DNA of 51,116 bases from a virus. The position numbers and the translations under genes are program-made. The notes below the pieces were generated by a model. It saw only the letters and a list, made by a program, of their open reading frames with translations. It ran no database searches and was not told the DNA's origin. Shown in pieces: positions 31,720 to 38,890 of this stretch. The stretch lies in IMG/VR virus record IMGVR_UViG_3300025000_000144, positions 1 to 51,116 of that record. One strand, written 5' to 3'. Each line of letters opens with the position of its first letter. The first letter of the stretch is position 1.

Positions 31720-31977
31720 TTGAATAAATTAGATTTTGAATTGGACAGACGGGAAACCGAGAATGGACACGAAGATTATTGGTTCAAAGTAAATGGTGAT
31801 TCGTTGAAAGAATTAGAAAAAGAATTATGGGAACAAAGCATGTTACAAGTAACGAGCGTGGTTTATTCCAAAGACGAAGATGTTGTTGGAGTAAGGCGAG
31901 ATTTCCTTTGGAATTGGGATGTAGTTTTGAGTGAGAATAAAGAATTGAATATCGTTCTCAAAGAATTAACTAAATAA
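31720..31977 (+). CDS. Small acidic protein, 85 aa, TTG start
   Basis: TTG follows AAAGGAATAAATC. Acidic and mixed, with a VSVVYSKDEDVVGVRR-like strand region. Last gene before the 32000-32075 control region. Unknown function. Confidence 0.69.
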   Translation: MNKLDFELDRRETENGHEDYWFKVNGDSLKELEKELWEQSMLQVTSVVYSKDEDVVGVRRDFLWNWDVVLSENKELNIVLKELTK

Positions 31978-31999
31978 ATACATGTTCTTACATTTCTAA

Positions 32000-32034
32000 C
32001 GAATAAACTTCGCGAAAACAATACTTTATTCGCG
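32000..32034. promoter_or_regulatory. Two mutually exclusive inverted repeats upstream of a promoter
   Basis: CGAATAAA (32000-32007) pairs with TTTATTCG (32025-32032), and CGCGAA (32011-32016) pairs with TTCGCG (32029-32034); the two stems cannot form together. TTCGCGAA (32009-32016) is itself a palindrome. They end 12 bases before the -35 at 32047, so a protein-binding site or a termination/antitermination switch is possible. Confidence 0.5.
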
Positions 32035-32046
32035 ACAATGAATAAC

Positions 32047-32075
32047 TTGACAAAATATCAAAATTGTGGTAATAT
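32047..32075 (+). promoter_or_regulatory. Sigma70-type promoter with element at +1
   Basis: TTGACA 32047-32052, 17-base spacer, TAATAT 32070-32075, extended TGG. An 18-bp element begins at 32085, about where transcription would start. Confidence 0.87.
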
Positions 32076-32113
32076 TATAACGTAATAAAATTCTACTTTC
32101 ATGAGGAGAAAAT

Positions 32114-32308
32114 ATGGATAAAATTAGGAGATGGAATAAACTTGCCGTGTGGCTGGGTATAACAATTTTGGACGTTGATGCTAAGACTCGCGCATATGGA
32201 ACCGCAACGGAACATCAGGATATGCTTCGCCGTCTGGAAACTCTGCAAGAGGTATTAGCCAAAATGGAAGAAATTGAAAAAGAAATTCCAGAACCAGATG
32301 ATCAATAA
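32114..32308 (+). CDS. Small coiled-coil protein, 64 aa
   Basis: ATG follows TGAGGAGAAAAT. The C-terminal half is a heptad-rich helix (MLRRLETLQEVLAKMEEIEK) ending in an acidic tail. Unknown function. Confidence 0.7.
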   Translation: MDKIRRWNKLAVWLGITILDVDAKTRAYGTATEHQDMLRRLETLQEVLAKMEEIEKEIPEPDDQ

Positions 32309-32309
32309 A

Positions 32310-32549
32310 ATGAAATATGAAGACCGTCACGATTTATTTCCTGACACTGTTATTATATCCTATCCTTTTCGATGGGGTGGGCATAGGTGTGATGCGTGGA
32401 TGTGGCTGGCAGAAATAAATGGAGAAGTTTTGGACTATCACCGTAAAGACAAGTTAATTCAGAACGCCATTAAAGCAAATAGAAATTATGTTGTCTTGCG
32501 AGTTCATAAAGATGAAGATATGTCTATCACAATAGTAGAACATAATTAA
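32310..32549 (+). CDS. Small protein of unknown function, 79 aa
   Basis: ATG 32310 lies one base after the previous stop, with no strong SD, so it is probably coupled; ATG 32298 is the alternative. Aromatic and basic (SYPFRWGGHRCDAWMWLAEI), mixed alpha/beta. Unknown function. Confidence 0.65.
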   Translation: MKYEDRHDLFPDTVIISYPFRWGGHRCDAWMWLAEINGEVLDYHRKDKLIQNAIKANRNYVVLRVHKDEDMSITIVEHN

Positions 32550-32587
32550 AACTAAATTTTATTAGAATCGAAGGAGATAGGAAATTA

Positions 32588-33187
32588 ATGACTTTAATTA
32601 TCGGCGTAGATTTTACTTTGGGTAAAGATAAGTATCTTTATATGGCTGGTGACAAATGTGGAAGCGACGGGTTTACAAAAGATTTATATGTAAAACCTAA
32701 AATTTTCAAAAGAGATGATTTGGCGTTTGGCTATACGTCATCTTTTCGCATGGGTCAAATTTTAGAATATGCTAAAATATCTAAGGATCTGCCGAACTGG
32801 AAAGAAGAAAAAAATGTATATACTTCCTTTGTAGATTGGGCTAAAACAGCCATGAAGGATGGCGGTTATTTACAAGAAGATAAGGGAGTAGCAAAAGGCG
32901 GTAATTTTATTTTTTACAATGGAAAAACATTATATGAAGTCCAAAATGATTTTTCAATTTTAGTTCCAGAAGACGGTTTGTTGGCTGTTGGTTCTGGTGA
33001 ATATCACGCAAAAGCAATTATGCGGACTTATATGGCATTGGTTAAAAAAGAACAAGTCAAATTTGATATAGATTTAATGGTATCTTTGGTTTATGACACC
33101 GTTAGTTCGCTAGTAACATCTGTTTCTAAAGAACATGATTTATTTGATTTATCTAAAAAAGAAAAAGTACCACATAATGAAAACTAG
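32588..33187 (+). CDS. Proteasome/HslV-like Ntn hydrolase, 199 aa
   Basis: Resembles the catalytic subunit of HslVU or the proteasome beta fold. After removal of Met the chain would begin with Thr1 (TLIIGVDF); GD at position 21 and K37 in VKPKIF match the Asp17 and Lys33 of the Ntn active site, and FGYTSSFRMGQIL fits the following strand and helix. The length is close to HslV (about 175-200). ATG follows AAGGAGATAGGAAATTA. No HslU-type ATPase is visible nearby, so it may act alone, use a host ATPase, or be a phage hydrolase of other specificity. Confidence 0.74.
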   Translation: MTLIIGVDFTLGKDKYLYMAGDKCGSDGFTKDLYVKPKIFKRDDLAFGYTSSFRMGQILEYAKISKDLPNWKEEKNVYTSFVDWAKTAMKDGGYLQEDKGVAKGGNFIFYNGKTLYEVQNDFSILVPEDGLLAVGSGEYHAKAIMRTYMALVKKEQVKFDIDLMVSLVYDTVSSLVTSVSKEHDLFDLSKKEKVPHNEN

Positions 33188-33206
33188 ATTTTATTAAGGA
33201 GATGTT

Positions 33207-33608
33207 ATGAGTAAACCGTGGGACTGGATTGGCGTAGATTTTGTTGGACATAGTGGTGGGGATTATGGCGCTGAAGATGATTTATCTGGCTCCATTATGG
33301 ACAGTCTCGACAAGATGATTGTCGCGCTCGCTGGCGAAGTCGAATATTATAAATTGTTTAAAAAATGCCTTCAGAATTATACCAGGTTTCAAATACAAAG
33401 CGCCAGCAATCTTTACACCAATATTGAAATAGAAAAAGGTAATATTCGAAGCGGAGAAGGTCATTTGCGTGGCGAAAACTTTGGTACTTGGGGCAAGGAG
33501 TGCTCTAACCGTCTTGACGATATTCGCGTCGAAATCAATAGGTTGAGCAATCTTTGGGATCAAGTTCCTGAAGACATACAAAAACTGGTAACATTTACGA
33601 TATTTTGA
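33207..33608 (+). CDS. Protein of unknown function, 133 aa
   Basis: ATG follows TAAGGAGATGTT. Soluble and mostly helical, with a VDFVGHSGGDYGAEDD start rich in Gly and Asp. It sits directly after the Ntn hydrolase with the element at 33177 between them. Not recognised. Confidence 0.72.
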   Translation: MSKPWDWIGVDFVGHSGGDYGAEDDLSGSIMDSLDKMIVALAGEVEYYKLFKKCLQNYTRFQIQSASNLYTNIEIEKGNIRSGEGHLRGENFGTWGKECSNRLDDIRVEINRLSNLWDQVPEDIQKLVTFTIF

Positions 33609-33622
33609 TTAGGGAGATTATC

Positions 33623-33904
33623 ATGAACGATGTTGAAGATTTGAAGACATTGCTAGATCGAGCGGATAAATTATTTGCCCATAAATCTAGAGAGGTAAAA
33701 TTATCTTCCTATGATTATACCTTGGGGAGATTCCCTTATGGCTGGACATTTAGTGTAACAAACTCGTGGTATAAATGGTCTGCCAAGAACTTAAAACACC
33801 AGTTCGGTGCGTGGAACGAACCAGAATATGCTGTAAAAGATTTTCTTGATTATGTAGAAGCAAATCATATTAATGTAGCAAAACTAATGGAAAAAGAAAC
33901 ATAA
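33623..33904 (+). CDS. Small protein of unknown function, 93 aa
   Basis: ATG 33623 follows TAGGGAGATTATC; an in-frame TTG upstream overlaps the previous gene. Tryptophan- and tyrosine-rich centre (YDYTLGRFPYGWTFSVTNSW), helical end. Unknown function. Confidence 0.7.
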   Translation: MNDVEDLKTLLDRADKLFAHKSREVKLSSYDYTLGRFPYGWTFSVTNSWYKWSAKNLKHQFGAWNEPEYAVKDFLDYVEANHINVAKLMEKET

Positions 33905-33935
33905 TAAAATGCACATTTCATAAAGGAGGAGTGAT

Positions 33936-34157
33936 ATGATACTTATTCCATATAATTCAGAATATATGCCTGGTACGTGGAAGGGCGGGTCTGCTTGGAA
34001 TGGCAAAACCGCATTAGTTACGTGTACCAATGGACATACGTGTACGCTTTCAGAGCACAAAATAGCAGACGACGGTACTGTGTCTCCGTCACTTGTATGC
34101 CCATACGATGGTTGTAATTTCCATGAATTTGTGAAATTGGAAGGATGGACGATATGA
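33936..34157 (+). CDS. Small zinc-binding-like protein, 73 aa
   Basis: ATG follows AAAGGAGGAGTGAT. CTNGHTC (about 30-36) and CPYDGC (about 55-60) could form one Cys/His metal site. Strand-rich. The stop overlaps the next ATG (ATATGA). Confidence 0.69.
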   Translation: MILIPYNSEYMPGTWKGGSAWNGKTALVTCTNGHTCTLSEHKIADDGTVSPSLVCPYDGCNFHEFVKLEGWTI

Positions 34158-34333
34158 GTGAACTAGATGAAGTTGTAAAGCAAGGTGTTGAAGGATTCCT
34201 GAAATTCTTGCATGAACACGGATATTTTGTTTATCGTAATCCCAGCAAAGACGTGGTTATTGCGCAAGACGGAAGTATTGCCAGCAAGGAAACCATGGAT
34301 AAATTAATTGCTAAATTTTTGGAAAGGCAGTAG
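34154..34333 (+). CDS. Small helical protein, 59 aa
   Basis: ATG 34154 is 9 bases from GGAAGG; ATG 34145 is too close to it. Helical, with a predicted beta-hairpin (YFVYRNPSKDVVIAQDG) in the middle. Unknown function. Confidence 0.67.
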   Translation: MSELDEVVKQGVEGFLKFLHEHGYFVYRNPSKDVVIAQDGSIASKETMDKLIAKFLERQ

Positions 34334-34336
34334 AAG

Positions 34337-34714
34337 ATGAAATTCGTACAAAAACTAATCGATGACACCAATAAAGGTGATTGGGATTTTAAGTGGAAAT
34401 ATAGCGATGGATCACAAACATATACTTTCAATCAGCCCAAGCATTATCTCAGTGGCTTGAATTTTTCACTGACAGCAAATAAAAAGTTACTGATATTCCC
34501 GAATGGCTATGGACTAGAAACCAACTTGCTTGAAGGTCTCAAGAAAGCCGTTGACGTATCTCTGGAACGCACAGTAGATGAAAGTATGCGACTATATGTT
34601 GAAGGCAAAGAAATGACGCAGGAACAAGAAGACCTGGCGGCTGAACAGGAAGCGGCGAAAGCCACTAATAAGCCAGATGAAAAGAAAGAGCCACAGGACA
34701 AGAAAAAATCGTAG
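34337..34714 (+). CDS. Protein with charged tail, 125 aa
   Basis: ATG starts 3 bases after the preceding stop, behind AAGGCAGTAG. The first 90 residues are mixed alpha/beta; the last 35 are low-complexity Glu, Lys, Ala and Asp, probably disordered. Last gene before the final promoter of the array. Not recognised. Confidence 0.71.
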   Translation: MKFVQKLIDDTNKGDWDFKWKYSDGSQTYTFNQPKHYLSGLNFSLTANKKLLIFPNGYGLETNLLEGLKKAVDVSLERTVDESMRLYVEGKEMTQEQEDLAAEQEAAKATNKPDEKKEPQDKKKS

Positions 34715-34741
34715 TAGATAAAATCTTTATTTCATCTACCC

Positions 34742-34770
34742 TTGACAGAATGACGATTCTGTGGTAATAT
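34742..34770 (+). promoter_or_regulatory. Sigma70-type promoter, last before the glycan island
   Basis: CC-TTGACA (34742-34747), 17-base spacer, TAATAT 34765-34770, extended TGG. The last 18-bp element (34718-34735) ends 6 bases upstream of the -35. No other promoter was seen before the sugar genes, so it may drive the whole island. Confidence 0.86.
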
Positions 34771-34793
34771 CTATATTATATAAAGGAGGATTT

Positions 34794-34958
34794 GTGGACA
34801 AAAAATTTGCAGTAAAATCATTTGCTTTTTATCTTGGTGTGGGGAAAGAACAGGGCTTGGTTATTCGCAAAGTAATTGAAATCGGTAAAGATCTCAAATG
34901 GGAAGATGCCAAAAAATTACGTCGAGAAACTAAAGATAGTTGGATTACAGGAGGATAA
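34794..34958 (+). CDS. Small basic helical protein, 54 aa, GTG start
   Basis: GTG 34794 with AAAGGAGG upstream. Basic and helical (IRKVIEIGKDLKWEDAKKLRRE). Its end carries the SD for the next gene. Unknown function. Confidence 0.67.
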   Translation: MDKKFAVKSFAFYLGVGKEQGLVIRKVIEIGKDLKWEDAKKLRRETKDSWITGG

Positions 34959-35150
34959 ATGCATAATATCAAGCAGGTTTTTGATCAAGACGGAGTGGCT
35001 TATCGCTTAGGCGAACAAGGTGTTACGTCGATTGTTGACATAACCAGAGACGGCCATCCTTGTTTTATGGTTTACAGGTTTGAGAATAAGCTGTGGAAGA
35101 AGGTTTATTTCCCATACGCTACTGTGGAATACGAAGAAGAAAAAGAGTAG
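34959..35150 (+). CDS. Small protein of unknown function, 63 aa
   Basis: ATG immediately after the preceding stop, behind ACAGGAGGATAA. Strand-rich with an acidic tail. Last small gene of the array, 2 bases from the sugar genes. Unknown function. Confidence 0.7.
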   Translation: MHNIKQVFDQDGVAYRLGEQGVTSIVDITRDGHPCFMVYRFENKLWKKVYFPYATVEYEEEKE

Positions 35151-35152
35151 GT

Positions 35153-35698
35153 ATGGAATTTGAGCGATTACGTATTCCTGATCTTATTGTATTTAAACCC
35201 AAGGTATTTCACGACAGCCGGGGATTTTTTATGGAAACCTTTATAGAACAAGAGTTTCGTGAAATATGCGGGGATTACAGTCTGGTTCAAACCAATGTTT
35301 CGGCATCTAAACAGGGTACACTTCGAGGGCTTCACTATCAGGTAGTTTTTCCACAGGGAAAACTCGTAAGCGCCGTTGTTGGCAAAGTATTTGATGTTGC
35401 CGTAGATATTCGCAGAGATTCGCCTACTTTCGGACAATGGTGCTCGGCGATATTATCCGATGAAAATAAAAACACTTTCTGGGTTCCACCAGGATTCGCC
35501 CATGGATTTTATGCCCTAAGTGAATGGTCAAAAATAGAATATCAATGTGCTAGTTATTATTCCAAAATAAACGAAAGAGGTATTCTGTGGAACGATATTA
35601 CAGTTGGAATAGAATGGCCAATTGCCGCCGATATTCCTTTATTGATTTCAGAAAAAGATAAAAACGCAACTACATTCTTAGAAGCAGAATACTTATAA
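35153..35698 (+). CDS. rfbC: dTDP-4-dehydrorhamnose 3,5-epimerase, 181 aa
   Basis: Epimerises dTDP-4-dehydro-6-deoxyglucose at C3 and C5. FHDSRGFFMETF near residue 20, LRGLHYQ near 60 (catalytic His) and the conserved PPGFAHGFYALSE near 112 are family hallmarks, and the length is exactly typical (about 180). ATG 35153 follows GAGTAGGT. It is the first enzyme gene of the glycan island, directly followed by RfbB and RfbA. Order C-B-A differs from the common B-D-A-C. Confidence 0.93.
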   Translation: MEFERLRIPDLIVFKPKVFHDSRGFFMETFIEQEFREICGDYSLVQTNVSASKQGTLRGLHYQVVFPQGKLVSAVVGKVFDVAVDIRRDSPTFGQWCSAILSDENKNTFWVPPGFAHGFYALSEWSKIEYQCASYYSKINERGILWNDITVGIEWPIAADIPLLISEKDKNATTFLEAEYL

Positions 35699-35707
35699 TA
35701 GGTGGCG

Positions 35708-36718
35708 ATGAAAAATATATTAGTAACTGGTGGAGCCGGTTTTATCGGTTCTAATTTTATTCGTAATATTCTGTCAAGAAATCTTGGCATCAATGTTTAT
35801 AATTTAGATGCGCTTACTTATGCCGGTAATTTAGATAATTTAATTGATTTGCCTAATAGCAACAACTATGATTTTATCCATGGCAATATTTTGGATCAGA
35901 TGTTAATATCCGATATATTGAAAAATAACCATATCGATACCGTTGTTCATTTTGCCGCTGAAACACATGTAGACAGGTCTATAGATTCACCATATCCTTT
36001 TATAGAAACTAATGTGCTGGGTACATTTTTCCTCTTGGAAGCAATTAGGGAAACCGGCAACAGCATTCGTTTACACCACATATCCACCGACGAAGTATTT
36101 GGTTCGCTGTCTGCAAATGCCAGCCCGTGGAATGAAAGTGCTCCTTATAATCCTCAATCGCCTTATTCTGCTTCTAAGGCATCTGCCGATCACCTGGTAA
36201 GAAGTTATGGTCATACCTACGGAATAAAATACACGATTAGTAATTGCAGCAATAATTACGGCGAATATCAGTTTCCAGAAAAACTAATTCCTCTTACAAT
36301 TTTGAACGCCATGGATGGAAAGCGGCTTCCAATATATGGAGACGGATTACAAATTCGTGATTGGGTTCATGTCAGAGATCACTGCGATGCCGTCTTGCTT
36401 ATTCTAGAAAACGGAGTTGTTGGTGAAAGTTATAACATCGGTGGTCGTAATCAGCCAACAAATATTTCAATTGTAAAACGCATTTGTGCTATATTAGACA
36501 ATCTTTGTGCAAAAGATTATCCCCACGAAAAGCTGATTCAGTTTGTTACAGATAGGGCGGGGCATGATAGGCGATATGCTATGGACTGCTCCAAAATAGA
36601 AACATCTTTGGGGTGGAAGCCCGCCATAGACATCGAAGAGGGATTATTCCAAACCGTTAAATGGTATATTGAAAACAGCGATTGGATTAAAAACATAAAA
36701 GAAAGACGTGGTGCATGA
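35708..36718 (+). CDS. rfbB: dTDP-glucose 4,6-dehydratase, 336 aa
   Basis: NAD-dependent SDR enzyme making dTDP-4-dehydro-6-deoxyglucose. N-terminal GGAGFIGSNF Rossmann motif, HFAAETHVDRSID, catalytic STDEVFG (Asp-Glu pair near 131) and YSASKASAD (YxxxK, near 158) are all intact, followed by NNYGEYQFPEKLIPL. ATG 35708 gives the canonical MKNILVTGG start; GTG 35702 is possible. Overlaps rfbA by ATGA. Confidence 0.95.
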   Translation: MKNILVTGGAGFIGSNFIRNILSRNLGINVYNLDALTYAGNLDNLIDLPNSNNYDFIHGNILDQMLISDILKNNHIDTVVHFAAETHVDRSIDSPYPFIETNVLGTFFLLEAIRETGNSIRLHHISTDEVFGSLSANASPWNESAPYNPQSPYSASKASADHLVRSYGHTYGIKYTISNCSNNYGEYQFPEKLIPLTILNAMDGKRLPIYGDGLQIRDWVHVRDHCDAVLLILENGVVGESYNIGGRNQPTNISIVKRICAILDNLCAKDYPHEKLIQFVTDRAGHDRRYAMDCSKIETSLGWKPAIDIEEGLFQTVKWYIENSDWIKNIKERRGA

Positions 36719-37596
36719 AAGCGATTATTCTAGCAGGAGGAAAAGCTACAAGATTACGCCCTATTACTTTGGGAACAAGTAAGCAACTGCTTCCTATTTA
36801 TGATAAGCCGGTTATCTACTATCCACTATCGATATTGATGCTGTTAGATATTCGCGATATTTTGATAATTACCACTTCTGAAGATGCTCCAAATTTCCAG
36901 AGGTTGTTGGGGAATGGCAGTGATTGGGGAATAAAAATTACATATACGATTCAAGATGCTCCCAACGGATTGGCGGAATCATTTATTATAGGAAAAGATT
37001 TTATTGGCAGCGATAGCGTGTGTCTTATTCTCGGTGACAATGTATTTTTTGGTCATGGTTTATTGGACGATTTAGATAAAGGTAAAAATTTAAAATCGGG
37101 TGCACATATCTTTGCTTATGAAGTTAAAAACCCTTCAGCATATGGGGTTGTGGAATTTGATAAATTCGGCAAGGTTATAAGCATTGAAGAAAAACCTAGA
37201 CATCCACGATCCAAATATGCAATTCCAGGAATCTATTTTTTTGACAACGATGTTATTCGATATGCTGAAACATTGCAACCATCTCCGCGAGGCGAATTGG
37301 AAATTACCGATCTTCACAAAAGATATTTAGATAAAGACATCTTGACAGTATCAAAAATAGGCAGAGGCATTGCTTGGTTGGACGTAGGAACCCATGAATC
37401 ATTGTTACAAGCCGGAAATTTTGTATCAATGATAGAGGAACGCCAGGGAACACTAATTGCTTGTCCTGAAGAAATTGCTTACAATCAAGGGTTTATAAAT
37501 AGGAATCAATTAGAGGCATTAATATTCAAAATGGCTGATAACAGTTACAAAGAATCTTTGATTAAATCTTCAGAGGAGGATAATGGACATTCATGA
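36715..37596 (+). CDS. rfbA: Glucose-1-phosphate thymidylyltransferase, 293 aa
   Basis: Makes dTDP-glucose from dTTP and glucose 1-phosphate. ILAGGKATRLRPIT at the N-terminus is the nucleotide loop (the usual G-x-GTRL has Ala instead of the second Gly), followed by SKQLLPIYDKPVIYYP, ILGDNVFFG (metal Asp) and the IEEKP and WLDVGTHESL signatures. The length is family-typical. It overlaps both neighbours, so rfbC-rfbB-rfbA-dehydrase form one translational unit. Confidence 0.94.
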   Translation: MKAIILAGGKATRLRPITLGTSKQLLPIYDKPVIYYPLSILMLLDIRDILIITTSEDAPNFQRLLGNGSDWGIKITYTIQDAPNGLAESFIIGKDFIGSDSVCLILGDNVFFGHGLLDDLDKGKNLKSGAHIFAYEVKNPSAYGVVEFDKFGKVISIEEKPRHPRSKYAIPGIYFFDNDVIRYAETLQPSPRGELEITDLHKRYLDKDILTVSKIGRGIAWLDVGTHESLLQAGNFVSMIEERQGTLIACPEEIAYNQGFINRNQLEALIFKMADNSYKESLIKSSEEDNGHS

Positions 37597-38890
37597 CGAA
37601 ATAGAATCCCTGATTGATAAATTGGGCAAAGATTATAATATATTAGAATATGTTTATAACGGCAAAGAATTTATTGCGGGTAAAACCCCAGTGTATTATT
37701 CGGGGCCATATTGGAATAACGAAGAAGTAATTGTGGCGATAGAGTCTCTGCTGACTGGCAAGTGGGTTTCTGCCGGAGAAAAAGTCAAGAAGTTTGAGCA
37801 TGAATTTTCCAATAAAATAAATCAGCATTTTGGCACAATGGTTAATTCAGGATCTAGCGCAAATCTTGTAATGATTGCTGCGTTAAAAAAATATTATGGA
37901 TGGAATGACGATGATGAAATTATTGTATCGGTTGTAGGGTTTCCTACAACTATATCTGTTATTTCGCAGAATGGTCTAAGTCCTATATTTATAGATATTG
38001 AATTAGATTCTTTGAATTTTGATACATCATTAATAGAAGAAAAAATTAGCAATAAAACAAGGGCTATATTTTTATCACCGGTATTAGGCAATCCGCCTGA
38101 CATTGATGATATTTTATTTATATGCGAAAAACATAATTTGAAATTAATATTGGATTGCTGCGACAGTCTGGGCACAAAATGGAAAGATAAATATTTGGGC
38201 GAATATGCTGTGGCGTCTTCGCATAGCTTCTATCCTGCACACACGATTTCTACGGCTGAGGGGGGCATGATTACCACCAACATTAGAGAGGTTTCTAATA
38301 TCGCCAAAGGAATTTCATCCTGGGGGCGCAGTTGCGTCTGCTCTGGTGTTGAAAATCTCTTGCCCAACGGTATCTGCAACCATAGGTTTGATAAGTGGTT
38401 GGAAAATTATGACGGCATTGTTGATCATAAGTATGTGTTCAACCATATGGGATATAATTTAAAGCCCTTGGATTTACAAGGATCTATCGGGTTGGTTCAA
38501 TTGACAAAACTGGACGAAATTATGTTCAAAAGAAAAAACAGCAAAAAAGAAATTGAAACCGTAATCAGTAAATATGTAGACAACGTGCGATTTCCACAGT
38601 CTTCGGATTTAGCCGATGTCGTGTGGTTTGGAACGCCCATTATTTGCGCGTCAAAAGAACAGAAACAAAAATTGGTGTCTTTTTTGGAAAAAAACAAAAT
38701 TCAGACTCGTAATTACTTCGCAGGAAACATTTTATTACATCCTGGTTATAGCCATTTAGATGATTATAAAAATTATCCAAATGCTAATCAGGTACTTGAT
38801 AGGGTGTTTTTCTTGGGTGCCTCTCCCCATTACGACGAAAAAATCTTCGAATATATTGAAGATGTTATGGAAGGATTTATCAATGGCTAA
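37583..38890 (+). CDS. E1-type NDP-4-keto-6-deoxyhexose 3-dehydrase (PMP, [2Fe-2S]), 435 aa
   Basis: Member of the DegT/DnrJ aminotransferase fold that removes the C3 hydroxyl instead of transaminating. The lysine that holds PLP is replaced by His in HSFYPAHTISTAEGG, as in the ascarylose enzyme E1 (RfbH/DdhC). Cysteines are spaced C-x57-C-x-C-x11-C (DCC ... GRSCVC ... GIC), matching E1's [2Fe-2S] motif C-x57-C-x-C-x7-C apart from the longer last gap. Known E1 enzymes use CDP-sugars and need an E3 reductase; here the neighbours make dTDP-sugars and no E3 is visible. ATG follows GAGGAGGATA. Confidence 0.85.
   Translation: MDIHDEIESLIDKLGKDYNILEYVYNGKEFIAGKTPVYYSGPYWNNEEVIVAIESLLTGKWVSAGEKVKKFEHEFSNKINQHFGTMVNSGSSANLVMIAALKKYYGWNDDDEIIVSVVGFPTTISVISQNGLSPIFIDIELDSLNFDTSLIEEKISNKTRAIFLSPVLGNPPDIDDILFICEKHNLKLILDCCDSLGTKWKDKYLGEYAVASSHSFYPAHTISTAEGGMITTNIREVSNIAKGISSWGRSCVCSGVENLLPNGICNHRFDKWLENYDGIVDHKYVFNHMGYNLKPLDLQGSIGLVQLTKLDEIMFKRKNSKKEIETVISKYVDNVRFPQSSDLADVVWFGTPIICASKEQKQKLVSFLEKNKIQTRNYFAGNILLHPGYSHLDDYKNYPNANQVLDRVFFLGASPHYDEKIFEYIEDVMEGFING

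Larger units (their letters stand above)
8934..34735. repeat. Dispersed 18-bp intergenic element, ATRAAA-N6-TTTYAT, about 50 copies
   Basis: An inverted-repeat element with a fixed 6-base spacer, sitting between a stop codon and the next SD. Copies start at 8934, 9427, 10363, 10972, 11700, 11731, 12486, 13770, 14073, 14691, 14979, 15428, 15724, 15758, 15926, 16391, 16788, 16907, 17322, 18079, 18100, 18705, 19216, 19550, 19749, 20051, 20840, 22645, 22921, 23149, 23349, 24067, 24288, 24530, 25219, 25559, 25903, 26405, 27013, 28709, 28927, 29191, 29359, 29592, 31446, 31686, 32085, 33177, 33904 and 34718; weaker ones are near 28141, 30324 and 32545. By hand count 27 read ATAAAA...TTTCAT, 11 read the reverse complement ATGAAA...TTTTAT, 7 are ATAAAA...TTTTAT and 3 have a C-type right arm with ATGAAA/ATGAAT. 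N6 is not conserved. None is seen before 8.9 kb or after 34.7 kb. Confidence 0.92.

Noticed and set aside
8934-34735. Regular repeats suggesting a CRISPR array
   Set aside because: Repeats are only two 6-mers with a 6-base gap, and the sequence between copies is coding genes of very different lengths.
37583-38890. Ordinary sugar aminotransferase
   Set aside because: The PLP lysine position is His and an iron-sulfur cysteine set is present, pointing to a dehydrase.
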